Origin: Eubacterium sp.
Lineage (GTDB): Bacteria > Bacillota > Clostridia > Lachnospirales > Lachnospiraceae
Length of the DNA: 64,000 bases
Reading direction: 5' to 3'
NCBI GenBank assembly: GCA_024684035.1
Contig: JAIKXQ010000018.1
Span: forward strand, 26,090 to 90,089
Program-made: the position numbers and the translations under genes
Shown: positions 35,019 through 45,072 of the stretch, piece by piece
Layout of the letters: each line of letters starts with the position of its first letter
How positions within the stretch are numbered: the first letter of the stretch is position 1
The notes under the pieces: generated by a model
Told to the model about the DNA's origin: nothing
The model's input: only the letters and a program-made list of their open reading frames with translations
The model's database searches: none

Positions 35019-35759
35019 TTACTTATGTTCCCGTGCAAATTTCGCAGCCGTCTTCAGCGCGATCTCCATCATCTCATGGAACGAAGTGCGGATCTCCTCA
35101 GCGGTGAGGTGCTCCGGTTTGAAGAGATGATCAGAAATGGTGAAGAGACCCAGGGCTTTCTTGTGGGCATACATCGCCATCGTGTAGAGACCTGCTGTTT
35201 CCATCTCAACAGCCAGAAGACCTGCGTCTTTTTCTTTCTGAGCCACATCCGGATCCGGATAGTAGAAGAAATCGGAGGAGTAGACACTTCCCACAGAAGT
35301 CCGGACATTCATCTCGTCGGCGATATTGACAGCGTCGCGAAGCAGACCCCAGTCAGCAGTAGGGGCGATGCTTCCCGGAAGACCGAAGCGGGACGGATAG
35401 GCAGAATTCGTAGAAGCACTCATGGCAACGACCACGTCACGCACATTAACATCATCGCCTACGCCGCCGGCAGAGCCGATGCGGATGATGGCTTCCACGT
35501 CAAAGAAAGAGAAGAGCTCCTTGGCATAGAGACCCATGGACGGAATTCCCATACCGCTTCCCATAACAGAGACTTCCTCCCCTTCATAGAGTCCGGTGTA
35601 GCCCAGCATACCGCGGACATCGTTGAACAGGACAGGATTCTCGAGATAGTTTTCTGCTACATATTTCGCGCGGAGCGGATCCCCCGGCATAAGAACAACT
35701 TTTGCTACATGTGTTCCATCTTTTATTTCCATACATGCAGATGGTGAAGGTGTACCCAT
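35019..35759 (-). CDS. deoD: Purine nucleoside phosphorylase, DeoD type
   Basis: It splits purine nucleosides to base plus ribose-1-phosphate. The 246-residue length and the segments LMPGDPLRAKYVAENYL (about 23-39), SVMGSGMGIPSMGLYAKELF, RIGSAGGV, LLAVEMETAGLYTMA and TISDHLF are characteristic of hexameric DeoD. AAAGGAG precedes the ATG at 35759 with good spacing. The family fits a link with adenine deaminase in purine salvage. Confidence 0.94.
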   Translation of the reverse strand: MGTPSPSACMEIKDGTHVAKVVLMPGDPLRAKYVAENYLENPVLFNDVRGMLGYTGLYEGEEVSVMGSGMGIPSMGLYAKELFSFFDVEAIIRIGSAGGVGDDVNVRDVVVAMSASTNSAYPSRFGLPGSIAPTADWGLLRDAVNIADEMNVRTSVGSVYSSDFFYYPDPDVAQKEKDAGLLAVEMETAGLYTMAMYAHKKALGLFTISDHLFKPEHLTAEEIRTSFHEMMEIALKTAAKFAREHK

Positions 35760-35942
35760 AATTCATTCTCCTTTCAATTCCGGCGTACAGCAGACAGTGC
35801 GGCGCCCGTGAAGTACCGTTTCCGTAAGAGACACGGCAGCGGTGTAGCGTTCGCGAACAGTCAGTGTCAGCCGGCGTCTATGCCTTGTATTTTATCATAA
35901 GCAAAAGCGCGTGTTCAATAACGGGCGGGAATTGCGCGGATG

Positions 35943-35951
35943 TGTTATAAT
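35943..35951 (+). promoter_or_regulatory. Extended -10 promoter of the transglutaminase-like gene
   Basis: TGTTATAAT, a TGn-extended -10 element, 80 bp before the start; no good -35 seen. Confidence 0.5.
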
Positions 35952-36030
35952 CCCATAGACGCGGATCCATCCACGTTTCCGTAACAGGCGAACCGGTCGC
36001 AGACCGGCATACATAAGAAAAGCGAGTATT

Positions 36031-37425
36031 ATGAAGAAAAAAAATAAATGGCTCCGGGGCGGACAGCCCGGAAAAGGTGCGAAAAGAGCGATGACCCTGG
36101 CGGTTGCCCTGGTATATACAACAGTGTCACTGACGGGATGTAGCATTCACACAGAGAACATTCCGAAGCTGTTCGGGCGTTTTTTCAACATGGATGAATC
36201 CCTGGAGAGCGGTTCCATCTCAGAAGATGGCGAGAAAAAGAGCGTATTCAACCTCAACAAGGGTCTGGATATCACCGTCGGACGTGAGAAATGGGATCCG
36301 GATTACAAGGATCTTCTGCCTGAAAAGTCGCAGCTCTTTATCAACAATGCACCCAGTTATTATTACTACGGGCAGATCAGCGATGAGGAGAGAAGTCTGT
36401 ACGACGCTCTTTTTGCCGTAGCCCAGGATCCGACCACGAAGAAGTATCACAAAAGAGTGACCATCACCGTAGATCCGGACGGGGAGGAATTCAAAGAAGA
36501 ACTGACCAGGGCATACGAGGCGATGCTCTACGATCACCCGGAACTCTTCTGGTTCCGTCAGAACGAGGGGAATTTTCAGTACTTCTACGAGAAGAAACCG
36601 ACCGATGACGGTACCTACGACGTGGTCATCAAGCTGAGCGCTGTCTATGAAAACTACGAAGCGGAAATGTCGGCCTTCAATGCAGCGGTGCAGGAGTTTA
36701 TGGCAGGCATCGATCTGTCCCGCTCACAGCCGGAGATCGGACTGCAGATACACGACAAGCTGATTGATATGCTCACTTACGACGACGATCTGGCCGACCG
36801 GTTCGAGACAGACTCCAGTTACGATTACGGTTATTCCGCCTACGGCGCCATGGTGGCAAACAGCAGCGGGCAGCCACACACCTGCGTCTGCGACGGATAT
36901 TCCTACGCCTATCAGTACCTGCTCCAGCAGGCAGGCATTGTAGCCACCCGTGTGGGCGGACGCGCCGGGGACAACGCCGAGACGGCGGGTTCCCACTCCT
37001 GGAATCTGATTCAGTACGACGGCGAGTGGTACGAAGTAGATCCCACCTGGAATGACAGAGATCCGGAGTACGACGAGAACCAGCAGGGAGGAAGCATTAT
37101 ATCCCAGGCAGTTGCAGATCCTTCCTTCTGGAGCAGAATCCGGCACTATCAGTACAACCTTACCACGGATCAGATCCGCAACTACGCGCCGGACGACAGA
37201 TATACCTATTACTCAGAAGCCGGATACGCAACCTTCCTCTCACCTTCGGTGCACATCCGGGATACCGTAGAGGACATACCGGTGACCGAGGATTACATCT
37301 CCTATCTGGCTCCCGTAGCCAACGGCACCACCTACACCTACGAAAACATACTGGCAGGTGTCGGAGCCGCAGGCGGCGATCCGTCAGGAGAAACAGGCAC
37401 GGAGGACGTATACACAGAAGAGTGA
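36031..37425 (+). CDS. Lipoprotein with transglutaminase-like protease/peptidase domain
   Basis: The 464-residue protein has a basic N-terminus, a hydrophobic stretch and a lipobox SLTGC (Cys about 36), so it is a membrane-anchored lipoprotein. The transglutaminase-like core at about 240-350 has a plausible triad: Cys in CVCDGYSYAYQYLL (about 289-291), His in GSHSWNLIQYDG (about 324) and Asp in VDPTWNDRD (about 341). Family members cleave or cross-link proteins; its target is unknown. The N-terminal 200 residues and the C-terminal tail (TETG-rich) are unassigned. It is a single gene. Confidence 0.82.
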   Translation: MKKKNKWLRGGQPGKGAKRAMTLAVALVYTTVSLTGCSIHTENIPKLFGRFFNMDESLESGSISEDGEKKSVFNLNKGLDITVGREKWDPDYKDLLPEKSQLFINNAPSYYYYGQISDEERSLYDALFAVAQDPTTKKYHKRVTITVDPDGEEFKEELTRAYEAMLYDHPELFWFRQNEGNFQYFYEKKPTDDGTYDVVIKLSAVYENYEAEMSAFNAAVQEFMAGIDLSRSQPEIGLQIHDKLIDMLTYDDDLADRFETDSSYDYGYSAYGAMVANSSGQPHTCVCDGYSYAYQYLLQQAGIVATRVGGRAGDNAETAGSHSWNLIQYDGEWYEVDPTWNDRDPEYDENQQGGSIISQAVADPSFWSRIRHYQYNLTTDQIRNYAPDDRYTYYSEAGYATFLSPSVHIRDTVEDIPVTEDYISYLAPVANGTTYTYENILAGVGAAGGDPSGETGTEDVYTEE

Positions 37426-37555
37426 AGAAAAAGAGATCCGAAAACCGTGTCGGTGACAGAATAACCAGTGCCGTTGGCAGAGAAAAACGACAGGAACAAA
37501 CAGCCAAGGACTCACTAAAAAAGGTCTTACAGAAACAGGATGAGGGAGAAAAAAC

Positions 37556-38062
37556 ATGACGAGAGTAAACGCAGAACTGTGTACACTCTGCTATCTCGAA
37601 AGAGACGGCAAGTACCTGATGCTTCACCGTACCGTGAAGAAAAATGATGTGAATAAAGACAAGTGGATCGGCGTCGGAGGACACTTCGAGCAGGATGAGA
37701 CACCGGAAGAATGCGTACTTCGGGAAGTAAAAGAAGAGACCGGCTACACACTCACCGATTACCGCTTCCGCGGCATCGTCACCTTCGTCTCCGGCGACGG
37801 CGTCACAGAGTACATGCACCTCTTCACAGCCACCGGATTCGAGGGAGAACCCATACCCTGCGACGAAGGCGAACTGGAGTGGGTGGAAAAAAGCAGAATC
37901 AACGACCTGAACCTCTGGGAAGGAGACAAAGTCTTCTTCCGCCTGCTGGAGGAAGACCGACCCTTCTTTTCCCTCAAGCTCGTATATGACGGAAAGGGAA
38001 ATCTGGTCTACACAGCATTGGATGGGAAAATCCTTGAAGAGAAGGATCGTTTCGCAGGATAA
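37556..38062 (+). CDS. Nudix hydrolase (MutT-like)
   Basis: The 168-residue protein has the full Nudix box GHFEQDETPEECVLREVKEETGY (GX5EX7REUXEEXGU pattern; residues about 41-63). It starts with NAELCTLCYLERDGKYLML and has KNDVNKDKWIGVGG just before the box, as in 8-oxo-dGTPase-like clostridial MutT paralogues. The exact substrate is unproven. RBS GGAGAAAAAAC precedes ATG 37556. Confidence 0.85.
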   Translation: MTRVNAELCTLCYLERDGKYLMLHRTVKKNDVNKDKWIGVGGHFEQDETPEECVLREVKEETGYTLTDYRFRGIVTFVSGDGVTEYMHLFTATGFEGEPIPCDEGELEWVEKSRINDLNLWEGDKVFFRLLEEDRPFFSLKLVYDGKGNLVYTALDGKILEEKDRFAG

Positions 38063-38248
38063 GGATCTGATTCATTGAATTCATTCGAATTCTCTGTGAG
38101 ATAGAACCTTCCGCAGAATGAGCAGGGGCTTACGGCAGGGATGTGTTATTTCACTGTCTTTTCCATTCTCTCAAAAAATGTGCGCCCGCGCCAAGCGACT
38201 TGCAGCACAGGCCGAGTTCGGCAGATTCTGTGAGAGAATGCGTAGCCC

Positions 38249-38432
38249 GCGGCAGGGGACGTGAGCATACAAAGCGAACGATAGGAGCGGAGACCGAAGC
38301 GCGAGCATAGCGCAGATGCTGGAGGCATGAGAGCACAACGTGCTCGATTTTGCCGGAAGCAGATGCAAATAGGCGGCGGAGCGCTGAGGACGAGAGCGAC
38401 GTGTTCGCGTGTATACTCCGTCCTTCTGCCGC
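38249..38432 (+). repeat. Family 1 structured dispersed element, copy 3
   Basis: The outer arms are GCGGCAG...GGAC.TGAGCATAC on the left and GTATACTCCGTCC..CTGCCGC on the right: complementary within this copy but different from the arms of copies 2 and 4. Inner GCGAAC pairs with GTTCGC. The core is identical to copy 1. There is no extra hairpin insertion, so this is the simplest version. Confidence 0.87.
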
Positions 38433-38463
38433 ATTTTATGTCTAGTCGAACTCCGCATAAATG

Positions 38464-38527
38464 TGAAAAGAGCGACATACAGAAGAAAAGCCGAAGCAAA
38501 GACTTCGGGCACTTCCGTATGCCGCTC
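38464..38527. terminator. Bidirectional terminator upstream of TetR 3' end
   Basis: AAAAGAGCGACATACAGAAG pairs with CTTCCGTATGCCGCTCTTTT (20 bp with two G-T pairs); inner GCCGAAG/CTTCGGGC. T run at each end. Confidence 0.85.
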
Positions 38528-38566
38528 TTTTTGCGTCCTGATGCATTCTTTTTGCAAATCGCTTCC

Positions 38567-39190
38567 TCAGCCTTCCGTCTTCCGGTACCCCTCCAGAATC
38601 TGATGAATAGACTGGTGCAGATGAGGCAGATACTCTTCCAGACTGCAGGGAGATTCATAGAGAATCGTGCTGTATCCGGTGGAGCTGGCCAGCTCGATGA
38701 TCGTGAAGAGCAGAATCTCTGGGTTCGCACACTGATAAGGCGTATTCTCCAGCGCGTGCAAGTAGTTCCGGTAGATCTCACCCAGATTGTCAGACTCCAA
38801 AGCTGAAGGCGTCTCCACCGCGTGCTTGAAAATGCCCCAGGAGAGATTCTTCGTAATGAACTTCAGAAGCATCTTGTTGCGCTGCAGGTAATTGAGGATG
38901 TAGTCGATCATTGCCAGCAGATATTCCTCAAAGTCATTTAAAGGCTCCGGCCGCGCCTTCAGAGCCTCCTGCGCCTCGAGGATCAGCTGTCCCGATTTTC
39001 TGGCCACGAGCTCGTCCCTGAGATCGTACTTGTCTTTGTAATACAAATAGAAGGTTCCCTTCGCGAGACCGGAATGCTTGGCGATATCAGCGATCGTCGT
39101 CTTGTTGAAGCCGCGATCCACAAACAGTTCATAGGCGTGCTGAAGAAGAGAAGACCTCTTGTTCTGTTTGTTCAGTTCTACTTTTCCCAT
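38567..39190 (-). CDS. TetR-family transcriptional regulator
   Basis: The 207-residue protein has an N-terminal TetR helix-turn-helix (LLQHAYELFVDRGFNKTTIADIAKHSGLAKGTFYLYYKDKYDLRDEL at about 15-61) and a C-terminal ligand domain. It is divergent from the MMPL transporter and secreted heptad-repeat protein, with 329 bp between, so it probably represses them. The promoter of the transporter overlaps a good palindrome at 39397-39409. Inducer unknown. Confidence 0.88.
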   Translation of the reverse strand: MGKVELNKQNKRSSLLQHAYELFVDRGFNKTTIADIAKHSGLAKGTFYLYYKDKYDLRDELVARKSGQLILEAQEALKARPEPLNDFEEYLLAMIDYILNYLQRNKMLLKFITKNLSWGIFKHAVETPSALESDNLGEIYRNYLHALENTPYQCANPEILLFTIIELASSTGYSTILYESPCSLEEYLPHLHQSIHQILEGYRKTEG

Positions 39191-39395
39191 TGCTTTCGTT
39201 CAAACCTTTCTGTCTGTATGACGGAGGGCTACTCGATGATTGCCATTATCATACAGCATTTCTTATGTGAGAATAAAGCAATTATTTGTTTTAAAAAGGA
39301 AAAAGTCAACCGAAAACCTGACCGAAAGTCAGTTTTTGTGAAAAAGTGACTAATATTCATTTTTTAGACTCCCGGATTCTTGTGAATCGTGAATA

Positions 39396-39424
39396 TTGAC
39401 CATTGGTCATTTTAAAATTAGAAT
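39396..39424 (+). promoter_or_regulatory. Promoter of the MMPL gene with overlapping palindromic operator
   Basis: TTGACC (39396-39401), 17-bp spacer, TAGAAT (39419-39424). A perfect 13-bp palindrome TGACCATTGGTCA (39397-39409) overlaps the -35 box. A related TGACTAATATTCA is at about 39347-39360, and CTGAC-CGAAA-GTCAG at about 39318-39332. These are candidate TetR sites. The rest of the 39191-39519 gap is AT-rich. Confidence 0.65.
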
Positions 39425-39519
39425 GACAAGTGAATACAGATGATCCGCCGGAACAGCGCCTCAGCGCTCAGGTGGAGACTGATAAACAAATAAAACAGAA
39501 GAACAGGAGTTGATAAGAC

Positions 39520-41628
39520 GTGTTAGTAAAAATCGGTAAATGGATCGCGGAAAAGAGAGCGCTGATCCTTATCCTCGCTGTAGCTCTCCTGCTTCCCGCA
39601 GGTTGGGGATACTTTAACACAAAGACAAACTATGACCTGCTCACCTATCTGCCGAAGACGCTGGATACGGTAAAGGGACAGGACATCATCATTGATCAGT
39701 ACGGCATGGGTGCCTTCTCGATGATCATCGTCGAGAACAAGGACATGAAGCAGGTACAACAGCTGGAGAAAGATATTGAGAAGGTTCCTCATGTAAAAGA
39801 AGTCCTCTGGTACGACGATGTTGCAGACATCAGCCTTCCGGTAGAGATGCTTCCGACGAAGCTTCGTGAGAAGTTTTTCAAGGGAGACGCCACCATGATG
39901 CTGGCTCTGCTGGATGATTCCACATCCGCGGACTCCACCACAGAGGCCATCGACAATGTCCGCAAGGTCTGCGACGAGGACTGCTACGTGAGCGGTATGA
40001 CGGCGATCCTCAACGACCTCCGGGATCTGACAGATCAGGAGCTTCCGATCTACGTATCCATCGCGGTTGTGCTCTCACTGATCGCAATGCTGCTTCTGAC
40101 GGATTCCTTCGTCGTTCCTTTCCTTTTCCTTATAGATATCGCCTTCGCGATTATCTACAACATGGGAACGAACATGATCTTTGGTCAGATTTCCTACATT
40201 ACAAAGGCGGTTGCCGCAGTCCTGCAGCTGGGCGTAACCATGGACTACTCCATCTTCCTTCTGGGAAGCTACCGTGAGAACAAGCTCCGGTATCCGGGAG
40301 ACAAGACCAGAGCCATGGGACATGCCATCGCCAACACCTTCAAGTCCATCATCGGATCCTCCATTACAACCATCGCAGGTTTCATCGCTCTTTGTTTCAT
40401 GAGCTTTACACTTGGATTCGATATGGGACTGGTAATGGCCAAGGGCGTAATCTTCGGTGTGCTCACCTGTATCACCGTCCTTCCGTCCCTTGTACTTATT
40501 TTTGACAAGGCCATTGTAAAAACAACACATCGTCCGTTTTTGACAAAGATCGACAAGGTGTCCGGTTTTATCACGAAGCACTACAAGGCATGGGTTCTTG
40601 TGTTTGTACTGCTTCTGGTTCCGGCCATCTGGGGTAACACCCATGTAGGTGTTTACTATGATATGGCAGGATCCCTGCCGGATACACTTCCGTCAAAGAT
40701 CGCACAGGAGAGGGTTCGCGAGACCTTCGGAAGTTCCACGATGCATCTGATCCTGATCGACAAGGATACGCCGGCCAAGGATCAGAAAGCTATGATCGAC
40801 GCCATCAACGAAGTCGACGGTGTCAACTATTGTCTGGGAATGGAATCTCTGACCGGCACATCCCTGCCGACTTCCATGATTCCTTCCGACGTGAGAAAGA
40901 AGCTGGAGAGTGACAAGTACACACTGGCATTCATCGGAACAAAGTATTATCCGGGCTGCGTAGAAGTAAATAAACAGATCGATGAGATTGAAAAAATCCT
41001 GAACAAGTATGACAAGACGGGAATGCTCATCGGTGAGGCGCCGCTGACCCACGATCTGGTGGGAGTGACCAATATCGACTTCCGCAACGTAAACAGCGCG
41101 TCCCTGATTATTATCTTCGTGATCATCCTCCTGGTATTCCGGTCGCTTTCACTTCCGCTGATCCTGGAGCTTGTCATCGAGTTCGCTATTTTTGTAAATA
41201 TGGCCATTCCGTATTACACCGGAACGGAAGTATCCTTCGTCACCAGTATCATTCTCGGAACGGTACAGCTGGGATCCACAGTAGACTACGCGATCCTGAT
41301 GACCAGCCGTTATCAGAGAGAGCGGCAGCTCGGACACGACAGGAAAGAAGCTGTTCGGATCGCCCACAGCGCATGTATGGGTTCCATCATTACCTCCGGT
41401 GTCTCCTTCTTTGCGGCGACCTTCGGTGTGGCGATGTACTCCAATATCGATATCATCCAGTCCATCTGTATGATGCTTGCGCGAGGAGCGCTGATCAGTA
41501 CGGCGGTTGTAATTTTCATCCTTCCGGGTATGTTTGTGATCTTTGATCCGCTCATTGTTCACACATCCCTTGGCTTCCTCGGAAAAAAGAAGAAGGCCGA
41601 AGGACATACACCGAAGACAATCGGATAA
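39520..41628 (+). CDS. MMPL/RND-family membrane transporter
   Basis: The 702-residue protein has two repeats of one helix, a large external domain and five helices (external domains about 38-170 and 395-520), with the family motif DYSIFLLGSYREN (about 240-252) and DYAILMTSRYQRERQ (about 592-606). It starts at GTG 39520 after AACAGGAG. MMPL proteins export lipids, peptides or hydrophobic compounds using ion gradients. It is followed by a secreted heptad-repeat protein that is the likely partner. Confidence 0.88.
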   Translation: MLVKIGKWIAEKRALILILAVALLLPAGWGYFNTKTNYDLLTYLPKTLDTVKGQDIIIDQYGMGAFSMIIVENKDMKQVQQLEKDIEKVPHVKEVLWYDDVADISLPVEMLPTKLREKFFKGDATMMLALLDDSTSADSTTEAIDNVRKVCDEDCYVSGMTAILNDLRDLTDQELPIYVSIAVVLSLIAMLLLTDSFVVPFLFLIDIAFAIIYNMGTNMIFGQISYITKAVAAVLQLGVTMDYSIFLLGSYRENKLRYPGDKTRAMGHAIANTFKSIIGSSITTIAGFIALCFMSFTLGFDMGLVMAKGVIFGVLTCITVLPSLVLIFDKAIVKTTHRPFLTKIDKVSGFITKHYKAWVLVFVLLLVPAIWGNTHVGVYYDMAGSLPDTLPSKIAQERVRETFGSSTMHLILIDKDTPAKDQKAMIDAINEVDGVNYCLGMESLTGTSLPTSMIPSDVRKKLESDKYTLAFIGTKYYPGCVEVNKQIDEIEKILNKYDKTGMLIGEAPLTHDLVGVTNIDFRNVNSASLIIIFVIILLVFRSLSLPLILELVIEFAIFVNMAIPYYTGTEVSFVTSIILGTVQLGSTVDYAILMTSRYQRERQLGHDRKEAVRIAHSACMGSIITSGVSFFAATFGVAMYSNIDIIQSICMMLARGALISTAVVIFILPGMFVIFDPLIVHTSLGFLGKKKKAEGHTPKTIG

Positions 41629-41755
41629 GAGAATTCGGAAAAAGAAGAACCGGGTAAAAAACACTACAGGATAAAAAGTAGAACCCTGCGGGGGAGTTCT
41701 CCCCGCAGAGGGTTTAGTTCATAGAATCGGCGAAGCCGGGAATCGAGGAAATGTT

Positions 41756-44700
41756 ATGAATAGAAATCAGAAAGTAACAATGAAAAAGAGAGTAAATAAA
41801 TCACTGGCCGTCGCTATGGCGGCCATGGTAGGAATGACACCTGCAGCGGCAGCACCTGTTTTTGCAGGAACACAGACAAGCAAGGATGAGACCGTATATG
41901 TCAACGCGAAGGCAAACGGCGACGCGGACAATATCACGGTATCCGATCACCTGAGCGGCCTGACATCCGGAAAGAAGATCAAGGACAACTCGGATCTTGC
42001 CGAGATCGAGAACGTAAAGGGCGATGAGAAATTCACCGGAAAGGGAACAACGCTCAAATGGGAGAGTACCGGTGAGGATATCTACTATCAGGGTAAATCT
42101 GACAAGCAGCTTCCGGTTGGCGTGAAGTTCACCTATTACCTGGACGGCAAAGAGATCAGCCCGGAGGCACTGGCCGGAAAGAGCGGTAAGCTGAAGATTC
42201 ATATTCAGTACACAAACAACACAGAGAAAAATGTGAAAGTCGGCAAGAAGACAGAGACTCTGCAGTCTCCCTTCGTGATGATGACAGGCGTGATCCTTCC
42301 GGAGGATGTGTTCTCCAACGTCAACGTTGACAACGGACGGATTGTGGACGACGGAGCCCGCACCATTGTTCTCGGCTTCGGTATGCCGGGACTCAAGGAG
42401 AGCCTGAATCTCACAGACATGAAGGAGAAGGCAAAAGACGCCGCAGGAAAGACAACAGGCGAGACAGCAGCCAAAGCAGAATCGAAGATCGACAGCATCA
42501 ATATTCCGGATTCCGTAGAGATCAGCGCTGATGTAAAGGATTTCCACATGGATCCCACCTTCACGGTTGCTCTCACAGATGTGTTCAACAACGTAGAGTT
42601 CGACAGCATTGCCAGCACCGATGATCTCAACGACAAGATCAAAGAGCTGGAGGACGCAACGGTACAGCTCGTAGACGGAAGCAGACAGCTTGCGGACGGA
42701 GCAAGTACTCTGGACAGCAGTTACGGACAGATGGACGACGGGATCCGTCAGCTCTCCGACGGTATTAGAAAAGCTGCCTCTGGAATTGATCAGTACACAG
42801 ACGGAGTTTCTCAGGTAAACAATGGAGTACTTCAGCTCAACCAGGGCGCATCTCAGCTTGACAGCAATTCATCAGCTCTGAAGCAGGGCGCATCCCAGCT
42901 GGCCTCCGGAGCAGAGACCCTCAACAATGGTGTACAGCAGCTTGCCGGCGGAATCACGCAGAAGGGAACCGGACTGGCAGATGGCGTGAATGCCTACACA
43001 GACGGCGTGTCCAAACTGAATGCAGGCATTCAGCAGATGAAGACACAGGTTCAGGGCGATCACCTGGAGAACCTGGGACTTAAGGACGGAGCAAAAACAC
43101 TTGCCGAGGGAACAAAGACATACACCGACGGCGTGCATCAGCTGAAGACCGGCGCAGGGCAGCTTGCTGACGAGAAGAACGGTCTGCCGGCACTGGCTCT
43201 TGGCGCTTCCTCTCTCAAAGAGGGAATTGACCAGTATACAGAAGGCGTGCAGAAACTGGCTGACGGTGTGGACAAGATGGCCGGAAGCGAAGGACTTCCT
43301 GCGCTTCAGAAGGGCGTGAAAGATCTCACAGATGGCGTGTCCGCACTTTCCACAGCTGTGGGCGACAATGCAGACAAGATCCTTGGCGGAGCAGAGACCA
43401 TCTCCGGTGGCGTGGCTGCTCTGAATGAAGGTTTGGATGAGTTCACCTCAAAGGCAGCTGAGGTTCCGGGAGCCCTGGAGAGTGCCGGTGAAGAGATTCA
43501 CACGGCTATGCAGAACGCAGGAACAAACCTGGGAGACGGACTGGAGACCGTAAAGTCAGGACTTCAGGAAATCAGTACAGCGACAGAAACCATCGCTTCT
43601 TCCGCAGGAAGCATTTCCACAGCCCTGGACAATATTTCCGCGGCAGGAACAGATCTCGGGGATGCGGCAAGGAACGCAGAGGGCTCCTACACCGATATCA
43701 CATCCGACGTAACAGCAGCACTTGAGGCAGCAGGCGTAGATACGGAGACAGTGGATATCAACAGCCTTGCAGCGACCATCAACGGTTATGCCCAGACTGC
43801 ACAGGCCAATGCAATCAGCTCCACAGCCCAAAATGCGGGAGCAGCTGTAGATCAGAAATGGTCGGATAACGTATCCGGAGAAGTTCAGAATGCGCAAGAC
43901 GCCCTGTCCTCTCTGCAGGAGGCAGCCGGTAAGGTAGAGACAAATCTGGAGAACGCTTCCACAGGTCTTTCCGGTGCTTCAGACGCGGCCGGTGAGGTCA
44001 GCTCGGCTGCAAGTTCTATGCAGAGCAAACTCGGCGAGAACGTGAAAGGACTTCGTTCCGGAATCGAGGATATCAAGTCTGCTGCTGAGAAGATCAAAAA
44101 AGGTGATTCTGATATCAAGGACGGCGCCGGGAAACTGAGCGGTTCCGTGAAGCCTCTCTCTGAGGGCGCAGCTTCTGCGGCAGAGGGAGCAGAAAAGATT
44201 CAGTCCGGCACAGAGGATCTTCTGAAGGGACTGGAGACCGCAAAGAAGGGCGTTCATCAGCTGACAGATAAGAACAAGGATCTGACTCTCGGAGCTTCCA
44301 GACTCGCGAAGGGAACAGATTCCGCAGCTGAAGGCGTAAAGAAAATCGACGCAGGTCTGAAACAGCTGGATGAGAAATCCGATGCCCTTTCCAAGGGAGC
44401 AAAGAACCTCTACGCAGGAGCAGAGAAAGTAGAGGGCGGCCTGGCACAGCTGGCAGAAGGAAGCGCAACGCTGGATGAGAATTCCGGGGCACTTAAGAAA
44501 GGCGTAGAAAAACTCGCCGGCGGTGCAAAACAGCTTGCGGATGGAACTTCCCAGGCATCCACAGGAGCAGGCAAGCTCTCTGACGGAATCAACGCCTACA
44601 CAGACGGTGTATCCCGTCTCTACACAGGTACACAGCAGCTCTACGCAGGAACCTCAAAGCTTGACAGCAATTCCGACGCGCTCAGAAGCGGAGCAGGTCA

Positions 44701-45004
44701 GCTGGTTTCCGGATCCGCAACACTTATGGACGGAAGCGGAAAAGTAAAAGACGGCATCTCCAAACTCAGCAGCGGAGCTACGAAGCTTGCCGACGGTATG
44801 GACAAGTACAACAAAGACGGAATCAAATCCCTCACAACGGTTGTCAGAGACGCGATGACAGACTTCACAAGTATCAGAGACCGCTTCAAAGCAATTACAT
44901 CTGAGGATCTCACCTACACAAGTTACAGCGGACTTGCAGACGGCATGAAAGGAAATGTAAAATTCGTCATTTCCACAGAAGAGATCAAAGCTGCAGAGAA
45001 GTAA
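41756..45004 (+). CDS. Secreted YhgE/Pip-like heptad-repeat protein
   Basis: The 1082-residue protein begins with a signal peptide (MNRNQKVTMKKRVNKSLAVAMAAMVGMTPAAAAPVFA, cleavage near 38). An N-terminal domain (40-290) holds a beta-rich region and a predicted coiled segment. From about 295 on it is made of heptads with Leu at one position and Gly at another (xxxLxxG, e.g. QLADGASTLDSS, GINAYTDGVSRLYTG), predicting long extended helices or coil. Similar repeats occur in YhgE/Pip-type proteins; here no C-terminal membrane helix is seen. It lies 127 bp after the MMPL gene. RBS GAGGAAATGTT. Confidence 0.8.
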   Translation: MNRNQKVTMKKRVNKSLAVAMAAMVGMTPAAAAPVFAGTQTSKDETVYVNAKANGDADNITVSDHLSGLTSGKKIKDNSDLAEIENVKGDEKFTGKGTTLKWESTGEDIYYQGKSDKQLPVGVKFTYYLDGKEISPEALAGKSGKLKIHIQYTNNTEKNVKVGKKTETLQSPFVMMTGVILPEDVFSNVNVDNGRIVDDGARTIVLGFGMPGLKESLNLTDMKEKAKDAAGKTTGETAAKAESKIDSINIPDSVEISADVKDFHMDPTFTVALTDVFNNVEFDSIASTDDLNDKIKELEDATVQLVDGSRQLADGASTLDSSYGQMDDGIRQLSDGIRKAASGIDQYTDGVSQVNNGVLQLNQGASQLDSNSSALKQGASQLASGAETLNNGVQQLAGGITQKGTGLADGVNAYTDGVSKLNAGIQQMKTQVQGDHLENLGLKDGAKTLAEGTKTYTDGVHQLKTGAGQLADEKNGLPALALGASSLKEGIDQYTEGVQKLADGVDKMAGSEGLPALQKGVKDLTDGVSALSTAVGDNADKILGGAETISGGVAALNEGLDEFTSKAAEVPGALESAGEEIHTAMQNAGTNLGDGLETVKSGLQEISTATETIASSAGSISTALDNISAAGTDLGDAARNAEGSYTDITSDVTAALEAAGVDTETVDINSLAATINGYAQTAQANAISSTAQNAGAAVDQKWSDNVSGEVQNAQDALSSLQEAAGKVETNLENASTGLSGASDAAGEVSSAASSMQSKLGENVKGLRSGIEDIKSAAEKIKKGDSDIKDGAGKLSGSVKPLSEGAASAAEGAEKIQSGTEDLLKGLETAKKGVHQLTDKNKDLTLGASRLAKGTDSAAEGVKKIDAGLKQLDEKSDALSKGAKNLYAGAEKVEGGLAQLAEGSATLDENSGALKKGVEKLAGGAKQLADGTSQASTGAGKLSDGINAYTDGVSRLYTGTQQLYAGTSKLDSNSDALRSGAGQLVSGSATLMDGSGKVKDGISKLSSGATKLADGMDKYNKDGIKSLTTVVRDAMTDFTSIRDRFKAITSEDLTYTSYSGLADGMKGNVKFVISTEEIKAAEK

Positions 45005-45072
45005 ATAAATCAGGAACTTTAGACGTATTAGACAGGCTGCACCGGATCATCCATTCGGCGCAGCCTTTTGTT

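Larger units (their letters stand above)
38063..38566. other. Intergenic region between Nudix gene and TetR gene (convergent)
   Basis: 504 bp. It holds family 1 copy 3 (38249-38432) and the long terminator at 38464-38527. The first 180 bp shows an ATTCATTGAATTCATTCGAAT repeat-like stretch and nothing else. Confidence 0.6.
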
